45,454 nt of DNA from Oceanobacillus sp. Castelsardo (GTDB lineage Bacteria > Bacillota > Bacilli > Bacillales > Amphibacillaceae). The translations under genes were made by a program, and so were the position numbers. The notes under the pieces are model-generated. The model was not told the origin of the DNA. It saw nothing but the letters and a program-made list of their open reading frames with translations, and ran no database searches. Positions 8,022 to 17,423 of the stretch are shown here, one piece after another (the stretch's first letter is position 1; the number at the start of each line of letters is the position of its first letter). Location: contig NZ_LYCS01000013.1 in NCBI RefSeq assembly GCF_001659985.1, forward strand, positions 1 to 45,454. The letters are read 5' to 3'.

Positions 8022-8197
8022 AAGGAGGCTGAGACATAACTAAAGTGTTTAACTTTAAAAACGAACAACGCGCTATCAGGCAAGGAAATATACGCAGACT
8101 ACTGCGAGAAGCGAAGTATATTTCCGGAGCGATTACTTGATCCAATCATGTTTGGATTTCACTAGGTAAAAATACTTTGTCTCAGCCTCTTTTTTTA
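8022..8197. repeat. inverted-repeat element (GAGGCTGAGACA ends), possible MITE or structured RNA
   Basis: The ends form a perfect 12-bp inverted repeat, GAGGCTGAGACA (8025-8036) and TGTCTCAGCCTC (8178-8189), the second followed by seven Ts. Inside, GGAAATATAC and GTATATTTCC (about 8085-8134) form a second 10-bp inverted repeat. It lies between the 3' ends of sda and pabBC, so it may also stop transcription on the plus strand. Similar GAGGCTGGGACA-type units are common in Firmicute intergenic regions. Confidence 0.7.
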
Positions 8198-8221
8198 GAT
8201 ATGGTCTATAATGATGATAGT

Positions 8222-9967
8222 TTATACTCTTTTATCTACCAATTTGACAGGCAGCCATTTACGTACACTATTAATTAACCAAATACCCTCTGCACTTTCT
8301 AAGTCTTCTACATATAATACTTTCTCCTTTATTTTCCCTGTTGCAATCAGGAATTCACGATAAGTTCCAGCAAGTAACCCACATTTTATTGGTGGGGTCC
8401 ATAATGCCCCGCCAATCTTTAACACAACATTACCAATCGTAAATTCCGTTAGCTCTTTATTTTCATTCCATAAAAGCAAATCGTATATTCCCTCTTTACT
8501 CTGAAAGCGACTATACATCGTACGATTCGTCGTTTTATGGTAATAAAATAGATTTTCCATTTCGATTGGCTCGTTTGCAAGCATTACTTTTATCGGAACA
8601 TCTAAATCAGTAATGGACTCGGCTTCTAATTCGACTTCTTCATTTTTTGAAAAAAGCAAACGAACTTTATACTGACCACTTTCATAACGTTTTGCAAATT
8701 TAAGAAAAGCTGTTTTAACCTTATCTTCATTCATTGGTATCCCAAAGTATTCAGCGCTATTGTTAAGACGATGGATATGCTCTTCTAACAGAAAATACTC
8801 ACCATCCTCTAATAGCAAACTCTCCAATAATCGAAAATCCGGTCTCTCTTCTTCTAATAATTTGGCTTTATCAAGCATTTCCTGATACTCTCCTATTTTC
8901 GTAGAATCCCAAGTAATTCCACCGCCAGCACCATAAGTAGCAATCCCTGTATTTTCTTCTATGACAACCGTTCGAATTGGAACATTAAAAATTGCTTCCT
9001 TTTTCGGTGTAATAAATCCGATTGCACCGCAATACACTTCCCGTGGGGTTGTTTCCAAATCAGAAATAATTTCCATCGTACTTATTTTCGGAGCACCGGT
9101 AATGGATCCACAAGGGAAAAGGGCCCGAAAAACATCTACTAAATCAGTTTGATCCTTTACCCTCGCTTGTACAGTCGATGTCATTTGGTGAACTGTTGGA
9201 TATTGTTCAATTTCAAATAATTTTGGTACATGAACTGACGTTGGTTGTGCAATGACACTTAAATCATTTCTTAATAAATCTACAATCATAATGTTTTCAG
9301 CACGATTTTTTTCCGAATGATACAACCATTTTGCATTTTCCTTATCTTCCTCCGCTGTCTTTCCTCTTTTAACCGTTCCTTTCATTGGACGGGTTGTAAT
9401 TGTTTCTTCCTCCATATGAAAAAAAAGTTCAGGAGAAGCTGATAATATCCGAAAATCCCCTATATTAAGATAAGCAGAATAGTTAGATGTTTGTGCCCTT
9501 TTTAGTTTTTCAAAAAAAGCGAAATCATCACCTTGAAATTTAGAATACAACCGAGTGGTATAATTCGTTTGGTACGTAACTCCATTTTTAATAGCCCTTT
9601 TAATAGATTGAATGGATTTATTGTAATCATCTATGGTTGTAGAATTTTTCCATGGATTCACCTGATATTTTCCATTACTTTGCACGTTTTTTTTACTAAC
9701 TTCCTTAAATATCCCAAACCATAATAAAGGCATTTTATTATCGGGATTCACTTTAAATTTTTCATTAAAAGCAGGCGCACTCTCATAAGACAAATATCCT
9801 GCAGCATAGTATCCCTCTTCAACCGCATCCTGAACCATTTTTAAACACGGTATCACTTCTTCCAACGTACTAGCTGAAATAACTCGAACTGGATTAGTAA
9901 AAGTATGCGGACAAATCTCCCCCGTAGATGAAGCAAATTCAAATGATAAAATAACGTCTTTATTCAT
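8222..9967 (-). CDS. aminodeoxychorismate synthase component I fused to aminodeoxychorismate lyase (PabBC)
   Basis: About 581 residues in two enzymes. Residues 1-350 are chorismate-utilising PabB, with PMKGTVKRG, KNRAENIMIVDLLRNDL and GSITGAPKI. Residues 365-581 are a class IV aminotransferase fold of the PabC type. Together they convert chorismate and ammonia through aminodeoxychorismate to 4-aminobenzoate for folate synthesis; ammonia normally comes from PabA, whose gene is not here. The start at 9967 is preferred over 9985 because AAAAGGAA lies at a suitable distance from it. In the PabC part I see no obvious conserved lysine motif, so lyase activity is inferred from the architecture. Confidence 0.88.
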   Translation of the reverse strand: MNKDVILSFEFASSTGEICPHTFTNPVRVISASTLEEVIPCLKMVQDAVEEGYYAAGYLSYESAPAFNEKFKVNPDNKMPLLWFGIFKEVSKKNVQSNGKYQVNPWKNSTTIDDYNKSIQSIKRAIKNGVTYQTNYTTRLYSKFQGDDFAFFEKLKRAQTSNYSAYLNIGDFRILSASPELFFHMEEETITTRPMKGTVKRGKTAEEDKENAKWLYHSEKNRAENIMIVDLLRNDLSVIAQPTSVHVPKLFEIEQYPTVHQMTSTVQARVKDQTDLVDVFRALFPCGSITGAPKISTMEIISDLETTPREVYCGAIGFITPKKEAIFNVPIRTVVIEENTGIATYGAGGGITWDSTKIGEYQEMLDKAKLLEEERPDFRLLESLLLEDGEYFLLEEHIHRLNNSAEYFGIPMNEDKVKTAFLKFAKRYESGQYKVRLLFSKNEEVELEAESITDLDVPIKVMLANEPIEMENLFYYHKTTNRTMYSRFQSKEGIYDLLLWNENKELTEFTIGNVVLKIGGALWTPPIKCGLLAGTYREFLIATGKIKEKVLYVEDLESAEGIWLINSVRKWLPVKLVDKRV

Positions 9968-10170
9968 TGGCTTTTTCCTTTTCATTTTTAATTATTTCTT
10001 TCTATTATAATATTATTAAATCATCCATGTCACTTCAGTTAAAGCTTCAACCAAGAAGTTTCAAATTCCATTAAAAGTCAACATTAATCTATCTTTATTT
10101 GTTGATAAATTCTGTAAAGTGATATAAATTATATACAGTTTATCGTTTAAAAATGGATGGAGGAAAAGTA

Positions 10171-10674
10171 ATGAAATTATCTAATGATGAATTGAATATA
10201 TTAGCTATTCTAGAAGAAAATCATAGAGTCTCCACGGAAGCAATGGCAATGCAATTAAATATGACTGAAGATAACGTTCAAAAGACGATTAAAAAATTAG
10301 AAGATAATAAAATAATTGTTAGTTATCCAACCCTAATTGATTGGAACCAAATTGAAGGAAAAGAAACTGTCGTTGCAATGATAGATGTTAAAGTAACACC
10401 TCAACGCGGCGTTGGATTTGATGAAATCGCTGAGCGAATTTATCGTTATCCTGAGGTTAATTCCGTCTATTTAATGTCAGGTACTTATGACTTATCTGTT
10501 ACGTTAGAAGGGAAAACATTGCAAGAAGTTTCAAAGTTTGTCTCCAATAAATTATCAACGATTGATAATGTTATTTCTACAACCACACATTTTATGCTAA
10601 AAAGATACAAACATGATGGTGTCATTATTGAAGGAAACGATGAGGATGACAAAAGAATGGTGGTTACTCCATGA
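10171..10674 (+). CDS. alaR: Lrp/AsnC-family regulator (AlaR/YugG-like)
   Basis: The 167-residue protein has an N-terminal winged helix (about 5-60: DELNILAILEENHRVS, then a second helix and KTIKKLEDNKIIV) and a C-terminal RAM/AsnC ligand domain (about 68-145). It overlaps the aminotransferase gene by ATGA, the same pairing as yugG(alaR)-yugH(alaT) in B. subtilis, where it controls the alanine transaminase. The ATG at 10171 follows GGAGGAAAAGTA; the ATG at 10153 has no ribosome binding site and would place that site inside the gene. Confidence 0.82.
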   Translation: MKLSNDELNILAILEENHRVSTEAMAMQLNMTEDNVQKTIKKLEDNKIIVSYPTLIDWNQIEGKETVVAMIDVKVTPQRGVGFDEIAERIYRYPEVNSVYLMSGTYDLSVTLEGKTLQEVSKFVSNKLSTIDNVISTTTHFMLKRYKHDGVIIEGNDEDDKRMVVTP

Positions 10675-11843
10675 GTATGGACTATGAACAATACCTATCA
10701 AAAACAGCAATAGACCTAAAACCATCTGGAATTAGAAAATTTTTCGATTTAGCCGCAAGTATGGAAGGCGTCGTCTCACTTGGAGTTGGGGAACCTGATT
10801 TTGTTACTCCATGGAACATTCGTGATGAAGCTATCAACGCCCTCCAGGATGGTTACACATCCTATACCGCAAATGCTGGACTACTAGAATTACGACAAGA
10901 AATATCCAATTACGTACAAAGAAGATTTAATGTTCACTATGATCCAGAAAATCAAATCATTGTCACTGTTGGAGCGAGTCAATCTATTGATTTAGCTTTT
11001 CGCGCCATTGTAAACCCTGGTGATGAAGTGTTAATCGTAGAACCAGCTTTCGTCTCCTATGCTTCACTCGTGATATTAGCTGGTGGGGTTCCTGTCTCAA
11101 TTTCTACTTATTCAGAAAATGGATTTAAGGTAACACCAGACCAAATTGAAGCAGCGATTACAGATAAAACGAAAGCCATTTTAATCTGTACACCAAATAA
11201 TCCAACTGGTACTTGTTTAAATAAAGAAGAATTAACAGAAATCGCTAAAGTCATTCAAAAACATGACCTCATTTGTATTACAGATGAAATATATGCGGAA
11301 CTTTCATATGATGATGGATTTACAAGTATGGCTTCTATCCCTGGTATGTATGAGCGAACTATTTTAATTAATGGTTTTTCCAAAGGTTTTGCAATGACTG
11401 GATGGAGACTCGGGTTTCTAAGCGCTCCAAAAGAAATGGTAGGTCTGATGGTCAAAATTTATCAGTATACAACCATGTGTGCACCACATATGTTACAGAG
11501 AGCTGCGATAGAAGCTTTACAAAATAGTACGGATCAAGTAGAACATATGAGAGAAAGTTACTGGCGTAGAAGAAATTATATGGTTCAAGCCTTAAATAAT
11601 ATTGGGCTCGACTGCCATATACCTGGTGGTGCATTTTACGTTTTTCCATCTATAAAGCATACCGGACTCACTTCCGAAGAATTCGCATCCCAACTTCTAC
11701 AACAAGAAAAAGTTGCAGTTGTTCCGGGTAATGCCTTTGGTGAATCTGGAGAAGGATACATTCGTTGTTCCTACGCCACATCTATCGAACAATTGCAGGA
11801 AGCAATGAAACGTATGGAAAGGTTTATAGATTCATTAAAGTAA
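10671..11843 (+). CDS. alaT: class I aminotransferase (AlaT/YugH-like, probable alanine transaminase)
   Basis: The 390-residue fold-type I PLP enzyme is cytoplasmic. Motifs include TPNNPTG (about 174-180), D205 in TDEIYAE (PLP pyridine contact), the Schiff-base lysine K238 in GFSKGFAMTGWR and the carboxylate-binding arginine in YIRCSYA near the end. Sequence and the alaR neighbour suggest alanine/2-oxoglutarate (or pyruvate) transamination; other amino acids are possible. Translation is coupled to alaR by an ATGA overlap, and a hairpin terminator follows directly. Confidence 0.85.
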   Translation: MSMDYEQYLSKTAIDLKPSGIRKFFDLAASMEGVVSLGVGEPDFVTPWNIRDEAINALQDGYTSYTANAGLLELRQEISNYVQRRFNVHYDPENQIIVTVGASQSIDLAFRAIVNPGDEVLIVEPAFVSYASLVILAGGVPVSISTYSENGFKVTPDQIEAAITDKTKAILICTPNNPTGTCLNKEELTEIAKVIQKHDLICITDEIYAELSYDDGFTSMASIPGMYERTILINGFSKGFAMTGWRLGFLSAPKEMVGLMVKIYQYTTMCAPHMLQRAAIEALQNSTDQVEHMRESYWRRRNYMVQALNNIGLDCHIPGGAFYVFPSIKHTGLTSEEFASQLLQQEKVAVVPGNAFGESGEGYIRCSYATSIEQLQEAMKRMERFIDSLK

Positions 11844-11851
11844 TATTATAA

Positions 11852-11882
11852 ATCCCTGACTTGGTAGTTGGGGATTTTTTAG
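11852..11882 (+). terminator. rho-independent terminator of alaR-alaT
   Basis: AAATCCC pairs with GGGATTT around a short loop and is followed by a run of six Ts. Confidence 0.8.
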
Positions 11883-12114
11883 CATTTATTTCTATTTAGG
11901 CTATCCATTGGTTGCTGAGCCCACTATAATAATGCTTTAACCTTTATTCTGCATATACTAATCCTCCTCATATTTGTTCATACTGTTGATACTTAATAAA
12001 CGAAACTTAATCAGTGGAGTTTTCTTCCATCATCTACCAATGAAACAATCTTGGCTACGCCGTTTATTTCCATGATAAGATAGAAAAACATAGTTAGAGA
12101 CTGGATGTGGGGAC

Positions 12115-13245
12115 ATGTTACGACTGAAAAATTGGATAGTTTTATTTCTTATCGCCGGGGCCTTATGGCATTTTTACGGAGAAACATACGAGCATTCTGG
12201 TTTTCAAGGTGTTTTTTATGAGATAAAAGAAGATGTAAATGAATTGATAGAAAATCCGGCTGTCACTTCAACAGTAAATACAATCAAACAAGAATTCCAA
12301 ATATTAATGGCAAGGATGACAGAGTTTCAAGAAAATAATGATATGAAAACTGCGCCTATTTTAGAAAAACCAAAACTAAATGAACCAACGAATCAAACCT
12401 TTTCTATTCATAATATTGAAATTGGTGATACCAGGTCAAATGTTGAGGCACAAGTCGGATCACCAAAACGTTCAAGTATTAATGAATATGGAGTGGAATG
12501 GAGTAGTTATCATGAAAATTACCAAAACTTTTTTATGGTTGCATACGATAACCAAGATAAAGTAGCAGGATTATATACGAATCAGGATTTATTAAGTTCT
12601 ACACTTGAAATTGATTTAGAAACTTCACGTGAGACAGTTTTATCAAGTTTAGACGAACCATTATCCGCAATACGTAAAGGACTAGTCCGTTATCAAATAC
12701 AAAATGATGAGGAAAATGATACATTTTTCATTGATCATAACTATGTAACGATTTTTTATGATAAACATGAAAATAGTACGGTTACAGCGATTCAAATTAT
12801 TAGTGCTGAACTAGAACAACAGAAGAAAGAATACTTCGGAAAACCGACTCCAGATTTAAAGGATGGACTAGAATATCAACTTTTTGACTTAACCAATGCC
12901 ACCCGTGTCGTTCATGGCCTCCCTACTTTATCATGGGAAGAATCCTTGAGAAAAACTGCTCGTAATCATAGTAAAGATATGGCAGATCATAATTACTTCA
13001 GTCATCACAACTTAGAAGGACAATCACCATTTGACCGAATGAAGGAAGATGATATTGTATTCCGAATAGCAGGAGAAAATCTTGCAACAGGACAACCGAG
13101 TAGTATCTTTGCTCATGAAGGGTTAATGAATTCACAAGGTCACCGAGAAAATATATTAAAAAAGGAATTTGAATCTTTAGCTGTTGGTGTTGCTTTTAAT
13201 CAGAATTCACAACCATTTTATACAGAGAACTTTTTAACAAAATAA
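12115..13245 (+). CDS. CAP/SCP-domain protein (YlbC-like), membrane-anchored
   Basis: The 376-residue protein has a membrane segment at about 6-23, a coiled linker, a CAP-associated N-terminal domain (about 98-235, with two GDT/LET-type repeats) and a C-terminal CAP domain (about 253-372). The CAP part has the order LTNATRVVHGLPTLSWEESL, HSKDMADHNYFSHHNLEGQSPFDRM, AGENLATG and GHRENIL, including the two histidines and the glutamate of the CAP cavity. It resembles B. subtilis YlbC. The protein is probably exposed outside the membrane; no activity is established for this family. Transcribed alone with its own terminator. Confidence 0.85.
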   Translation: MLRLKNWIVLFLIAGALWHFYGETYEHSGFQGVFYEIKEDVNELIENPAVTSTVNTIKQEFQILMARMTEFQENNDMKTAPILEKPKLNEPTNQTFSIHNIEIGDTRSNVEAQVGSPKRSSINEYGVEWSSYHENYQNFFMVAYDNQDKVAGLYTNQDLLSSTLEIDLETSRETVLSSLDEPLSAIRKGLVRYQIQNDEENDTFFIDHNYVTIFYDKHENSTVTAIQIISAELEQQKKEYFGKPTPDLKDGLEYQLFDLTNATRVVHGLPTLSWEESLRKTARNHSKDMADHNYFSHHNLEGQSPFDRMKEDDIVFRIAGENLATGQPSSIFAHEGLMNSQGHRENILKKEFESLAVGVAFNQNSQPFYTENFLTK

Positions 13246-13254
13246 CAACCATAT

Positions 13255-13284
13255 GGATGTAGGACTAACCTACATCTTTTTTTA
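13255..13284 (+). terminator. rho-independent terminator of the CAP-domain gene
   Basis: GATGTAGG and CCTACATC form a perfect 8-bp stem with a 5-nt loop and then seven Ts. Confidence 0.88.
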
Positions 13285-13384
13285 TAATTCCCGCAAAATT
13301 TTCAAAACATATTAAAGTCCCCTAACATTTCATATATAATAGTATAGTGAAACATAGTATTATAGATTAGGAGTTGAGCAGAGA

Positions 13385-14551
13385 ATGAGTAAAGAAGTTA
13401 TAGCTGAGAAAGGTTATTTTGGTGAATTTGGTGGCAGTTTTATTCCTGAAGATTTAAAGAAAATCTTAGATGATATTGGAGAACAGTTCGATAAGTTTAA
13501 AAACGATCCTGAATTTCTAAAGGAATATCGTTACTATCTAAAAGAATATGTTGGGCGTGAAAATCCACTAACATTCGCTAAAAACCTTACAGAAAAAATA
13601 GGTGGAGCAAAAATCTATTTAAAACGGGAAGATTTGAATCATACAGGTGCGCATAAAATCAACAATGCACTTGGACAAATTCTTCTAGCAAAACGTATGG
13701 GAGCTAAACGTATTATCGCTGAAACTGGTGCAGGACAGCATGGCGTTGCCACTGCAACAGCAGCCGCAATGGTTGGTTTACCTTGCACTGTATACATGGG
13801 TAAAGTCGATACAGAAAGACAAGCATTAAATGTATTCCGTATGCAACTGTTAGGTGCAGAAGTAGTTGCTGTAGAAGATGGCCGTGGTCGACTAAAGGAA
13901 GCAGTAGATGCAGCCTTTGAAGACCTAGTCAAAAATCACCAAAATACGTTTTATTTAATCGGTTCTGCCGTCGGACCATATCCATATCCAGAAATAGTGA
14001 AATACTTCCAATCTATCATCAGTGAGGAATCAAAAAGACAAATTTTAGAAAAAGAAGGTAAACTACCAACAGCGGTCGTTGCTTGTGTAGGCGGTGGAAG
14101 TAATGCAATTGGTTCCTTCTCTAATTACTTAGATGAGAAAGAAGTTCGTTTAATTGGTGTGGAACCTTCTGAAGCACCATCTATATCAGAAGGTATTCCA
14201 GCAGTATTTCATGGATTTAAGTCTTACACATTATTTGATGATAATAATGAGTTAAAGCCGACCAATTCGATTGCAGCAGGTCTTGACTATCAAGGGGTTG
14301 GACCAGAACATAGTTACCTACATGATTCCGGGCGAGGAGAATATGTTCAAGCAACTGGCGGCGAAGCGCTTGAAGCATTCCAAGAGTTATCTAAGGTGGA
14401 AGGAATTATTCCGGCATTAGAAAGTTCTCACGCTGTTGCACATGCTATGAAGCTAGCAAAAGAATTAAACAAAGATGATGTTATCATCGTTAACCTTTCT
14501 GGTAGAGGCGATAAAGACGTAGACCAGGTTTATACTATGTTAAATAAGTAA
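13385..14551 (+). CDS. trpB: tryptophan synthase beta subunit (stand-alone)
   Basis: The 388-residue fold-type II PLP enzyme joins indole and serine to tryptophan. Visible are the Schiff-base lysine K91 in HTGAHKINNA, the catalytic glutamate E113 in AETGAGQHG, the phosphate loop GGGSN (236-240) and the terminal SGRGD motif. No trpA or other trp gene is next to it; it has its own promoter-proximal start and a strong terminator. The segment after GAEVVAVEDGRGRLKEAV is somewhat divergent from canonical TrpB (usually GSxTLKDA). It may act alone as an indole-scavenging synthase or supplement a trp operon elsewhere. No T-box or other leader fits in the 140-bp upstream gap. Confidence 0.9.
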   Translation: MSKEVIAEKGYFGEFGGSFIPEDLKKILDDIGEQFDKFKNDPEFLKEYRYYLKEYVGRENPLTFAKNLTEKIGGAKIYLKREDLNHTGAHKINNALGQILLAKRMGAKRIIAETGAGQHGVATATAAAMVGLPCTVYMGKVDTERQALNVFRMQLLGAEVVAVEDGRGRLKEAVDAAFEDLVKNHQNTFYLIGSAVGPYPYPEIVKYFQSIISEESKRQILEKEGKLPTAVVACVGGGSNAIGSFSNYLDEKEVRLIGVEPSEAPSISEGIPAVFHGFKSYTLFDDNNELKPTNSIAAGLDYQGVGPEHSYLHDSGRGEYVQATGGEALEAFQELSKVEGIIPALESSHAVAHAMKLAKELNKDDVIIVNLSGRGDKDVDQVYTMLNK

Positions 14552-14561
14552 ATTACACTTG

Positions 14562-14586
14562 AGCAGGATTCCCTGCTCTTTTTTTC
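14562..14586 (+). terminator. rho-independent terminator of trpB
   Basis: GAGCAGG pairs with CCTGCTC around a 4-nt loop and is followed by seven Ts. Confidence 0.9.
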
Positions 14587-14604
14587 CGAACTTATATCAT
14601 TGAA

Positions 14605-14632
14605 ATACTCCTCCAAATCCTTGGAGGAGTAC
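14605..14632 (-). terminator. hairpin after gntP (probable terminator)
   Basis: TACTCCTCCAA and TTGGAGGAGTA form a perfect 11-bp stem with an ATCC loop just past the gntP stop. The T-run on the minus strand is weak, so termination is likely but not certain. Confidence 0.65.
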
Positions 14633-14649
14633 CTAATTTTATTATTTAT

Positions 14650-15987
14650 TTAAAAAATACTATACATAATAACAGCTAAGGCTAAAACAATCGTTGGTAA
14701 AATTACACTTAGTAATAAGATAGGTTTGTATGACCTCTTATGAGTTTCCCCACAAATAGCACGAACTGTTGTTACAATGTAACCATTATGCGGTAAGGAA
14801 TCTAGACCACCTGAAGCTAATGCAGAAACACGGTGCATTGCTCCTGGATCTACTCCTTGCGCTAAATAAATTGGCGCAAGAATCGGTAGTGCAATTCCAA
14901 GTCCACCTGATGCAGACCCTGTAAGGCCACAAATAACTGTTACTCCAATTGCCAACCCTATTAGTGGTGGTCCTGGTATATTTACAAGACCAGTAATTAG
15001 AGAATCGAAAGCGGAGACTTGTGCCGCTACACTTCCAAAACCAACTACCGCACACGTATTGGCTAATGCTACAAGTGCATTTTGAGCACCAGTTGCAAGT
15101 GCATCCCAAAACTCCTTAATGAACCTCAACATACTTAAACATGCAACAGCAATACCTATAGTCAAAGCAATTAAAAGTGCTACAGTAGGTGTCATAAACT
15201 GACCAAGAATATTAAGTATAACAATAACTAGTACAAGTGGAAGAACAGCTAAAATGATATTCGGAAGGTCACCTTTATTTGGCTCAGGTTGTTCTTCTTC
15301 TGCCGCCAAACTAGCAGCAGTTTCATCATTTCCTTGATTTGGTAGGGAGAAAACTTCACCATTAGCAGATGCTTTTCTTACCATTGCCCCTAACCATAAT
15401 CCACCAACAATCATAATCAATAATGCACATAGAACCCCAATCCAACCACCTGCAGTAGGAGTTGTCCCAAAGAATTCAGTCGGAATAATGTTTTGGATTT
15501 CTGGTGAACCAGGTGCAGTCATTGTAAAAGAAATCGATCCAAATACTAATGCTGCCGGTATGAATCGGTGTGGTAAATTAGCAGCACGGAACAAAGAAAC
15601 TGCGATTGGATAAACGGCAAACCCAACAACGAATAAACTTACTCCACCATATGTCATAATTGCAGCAGCTGCAACTACAGCAAATACAGCACGCTTGGTA
15701 CCAAATTTATTTTTTATCCAATTTGCGATACTATCCGCAGCTTTCGTTTCTTGCATCACTTTTCCGAAGATAGCTCCTAACAAGAATACTAAAAACCATG
15801 AAGCAAAATACCCCGTAAACCCTGTCATGTAATTGTCCATTAATGCTGTATCTAACCGTAATCCCCCAGTAATAGCAACAACAATGGAACTAAGTAGGGC
15901 TGCGATAATAATATTAACGCCTTTCATCGTAAGATAAATTAATAAAATAAGTGACCCTAATAGTCCAATCATCCCTATAAATGCCAT
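14650..15987 (-). CDS. GntP-family permease
   Basis: The 445-residue protein has about twelve to fourteen hydrophobic segments and the GntP-family stretches AAAAIMTYGGVSLFVVGFAV, FTMTAPGSPEIQNIIPT and GLTGSASGGLGIALPI. The family imports sugar acids and other hydroxy-acids (gluconate, 3-hydroxybutyrate) with protons. It follows the Fe-alcohol dehydrogenase on the same strand after about 120 bp containing a repeat, and probably belongs to the same sigma-54-dependent transcript, so its substrate is likely the dehydrogenase substrate or a precursor. A strong AAGGGGGGAG ribosome binding site precedes the ATG. Confidence 0.85.
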   Translation of the reverse strand: MAFIGMIGLLGSLILLIYLTMKGVNIIIAALLSSIVVAITGGLRLDTALMDNYMTGFTGYFASWFLVFLLGAIFGKVMQETKAADSIANWIKNKFGTKRAVFAVVAAAAIMTYGGVSLFVVGFAVYPIAVSLFRAANLPHRFIPAALVFGSISFTMTAPGSPEIQNIIPTEFFGTTPTAGGWIGVLCALLIMIVGGLWLGAMVRKASANGEVFSLPNQGNDETAASLAAEEEQPEPNKGDLPNIILAVLPLVLVIVILNILGQFMTPTVALLIALTIGIAVACLSMLRFIKEFWDALATGAQNALVALANTCAVVGFGSVAAQVSAFDSLITGLVNIPGPPLIGLAIGVTVICGLTGSASGGLGIALPILAPIYLAQGVDPGAMHRVSALASGGLDSLPHNGYIVTTVRAICGETHKRSYKPILLLSVILPTIVLALAVIMYSIF

Positions 15988-16019
15988 TATGTTCTCCCCC
16001 CTTATTTTAATTTAAGCAT

Positions 16020-16107
16020 GCATTCAAAAAGAAGGATAAAAGAAGGAACTAACTAGCCCAAGTTCCTTAGTGTCCGCGTGTCACTAACCAGACTTTTTGA
16101 ACGTTCT
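16020..16107. repeat. second copy of the GTTCAAAAAGTC repeat
   Basis: Between the dehydrogenase and gntP the minus strand reads GTTCAAAAAGTCTGGTTAGT and then GACACG, closely matching the end of the repeat at 5575-5750. It is followed by the hairpin AAGGAACT/AGTTCCTT (about 16045-16063). It does not interrupt either gene. Confidence 0.55.
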
Positions 16108-17307
16108 TTATGATTTAATCGATTTTTCTAAAGTATAGTCATAGTTATAGCAAACTCGATATAAGTCTTCTATCTCTTTTTTTGAAGGAACCTTGGGATT
16201 GTTTTGTGGACTTCCACTTCCTAAAGCATCCTCAGCCATTTTGCTAATTGCCTGTTCGAATTTTTCCTCGTCAATTCCAAACCCTTTTAAGTTGGGGATA
16301 TTTAACTCAAGACAAAGCTTTTTCACCGATGTTACAGCGATTTCAGCTGCTTCTTCATCTGTTAGATTGTTGGCGTCCTCGTTAAATAATCTCCCAAGGT
16401 CTGCTAATCTCTCAACACATGCCCCTTTGCTAAATTCAAGGACGGCAGGTAGTAACATAGCATTGGAGAATCCATGGGGAACATGGAATAATGCACCGAT
16501 TGGTCTAGACATTCCATGCACTAAGCAGACAGAAGCATTGGTAAATGCCATTCCCGCTTGCAGAGCTCCTACTGCCATTTCTTCTCTTGCATCGATATCA
16601 CTTCCATCCTTGTATGCCTGTTTTAAATTTCCAACAATTTTCTCCATCGCTGAAAGGGCCAGCATATCTGTCATCGGTTGAGCTTGTCTTGAAATATAGG
16701 CTTCTATTGCATGACTCAGTGCATCCACACCCGTAGCAGCTGTCACTGATTTCGGCGAAGAAACCGTCAATAACGGATCAACAATGGCAACCTCAGGCAT
16801 AAATGCAGGTTGTTTTATCATCATTTTGACATCATTACTTGTATTATTAATAACGGTAGCATCTGTAGCCTCAGAACCTGTACCTGCCGTAGTTGGGATT
16901 GCTATATGAGGAACTGGACTATTCTGTGCTAGTTTTTTAGCTCCCATATAGTCCCCAATATAACCACCATTTGTTGCAACAACAACGATTGCTTTGGCCG
17001 TATCTATACAACTTCCTCCACCAAGGGAAATAACAACATCACATTGTTCTTTTCGATAAATCTCTAGCGCCTCATCTACATATTGATCTGTAGGTTCAGA
17101 TTTAACCCCTAAATAGATAGCGCTTTCAATATCTTCCTGTTTTAATAAATCACGGCATTCACTTACGTAACCGAGATCATACATGATTTGGTCGCTAACG
17201 ATAAGTGCTTTATTTCCTCGTTTAGCCGTTTCCTTTCCTACTTTTCCAAATGCCCCTCTACCATAATTAATGGTTTGTGGGGTACTAAATACAGCATAAT
17301 TTTCCAT
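16108..17307 (-). CDS. iron-containing alcohol dehydrogenase (group III)
   Basis: The 399-residue NAD(P)-dependent dehydrogenase has the nucleotide loop SLGGGS (94-99) and metal ligands D195 and H199 (GVDALSHAIEAY), H264 (LVHGMSRP) and H278 (VPHGF), all present. Family members oxidise or reduce short alcohols, 1,3-propanediol, lactaldehyde or 4-hydroxybutyrate. With a GntP permease downstream and a sigma-54 activator upstream, a hydroxy-acid such as 4-hydroxybutyrate is a reasonable but unproven substrate. A -24/-12 promoter lies 37 bp upstream of the ATG, which is preceded by AGGAAGGGG. Confidence 0.88.
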   Translation of the reverse strand: MENYAVFSTPQTINYGRGAFGKVGKETAKRGNKALIVSDQIMYDLGYVSECRDLLKQEDIESAIYLGVKSEPTDQYVDEALEIYRKEQCDVVISLGGGSCIDTAKAIVVVATNGGYIGDYMGAKKLAQNSPVPHIAIPTTAGTGSEATDATVINNTSNDVKMMIKQPAFMPEVAIVDPLLTVSSPKSVTAATGVDALSHAIEAYISRQAQPMTDMLALSAMEKIVGNLKQAYKDGSDIDAREEMAVGALQAGMAFTNASVCLVHGMSRPIGALFHVPHGFSNAMLLPAVLEFSKGACVERLADLGRLFNEDANNLTDEEAAEIAVTSVKKLCLELNIPNLKGFGIDEEKFEQAISKMAEDALGSGSPQNNPKVPSKKEIEDLYRVCYNYDYTLEKSIKS

Positions 17308-17343
17308 CTCTTTCTACCCCTTCCTAATTATTCACTATTCTAC

Positions 17344-17361
17344 ATGCAAAAATCATGCCAA
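17344..17361 (-). promoter_or_regulatory. sigma-54 (-24/-12) promoter of the dehydrogenase-gntP operon
   Basis: On the minus strand TTGGCATGATTTTTGCAT matches the sigma-54 consensus TGGCAY-N5-TTGCW with the invariant GG and GC at the correct spacing. The next gene upstream on the same strand encodes a sigma-54 activator. Confidence 0.88.
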
Positions 17362-17423
17362 CTTTTAAATGTACACGATGTAAGCATTTTATATTTATAG
17401 ATGTATATATAACGCTACATAGG

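Noticed and set aside
13245..13385. T-box or trp attenuator ahead of trpB
   Set aside because: The gap is too short and holds only the upstream terminator, a promoter and a ribosome binding site; no T-box motif is present.
14786..15109. 107-codon minus-strand frame rich in Cys and Trp
   Set aside because: It is a shifted-frame shadow of gntP.
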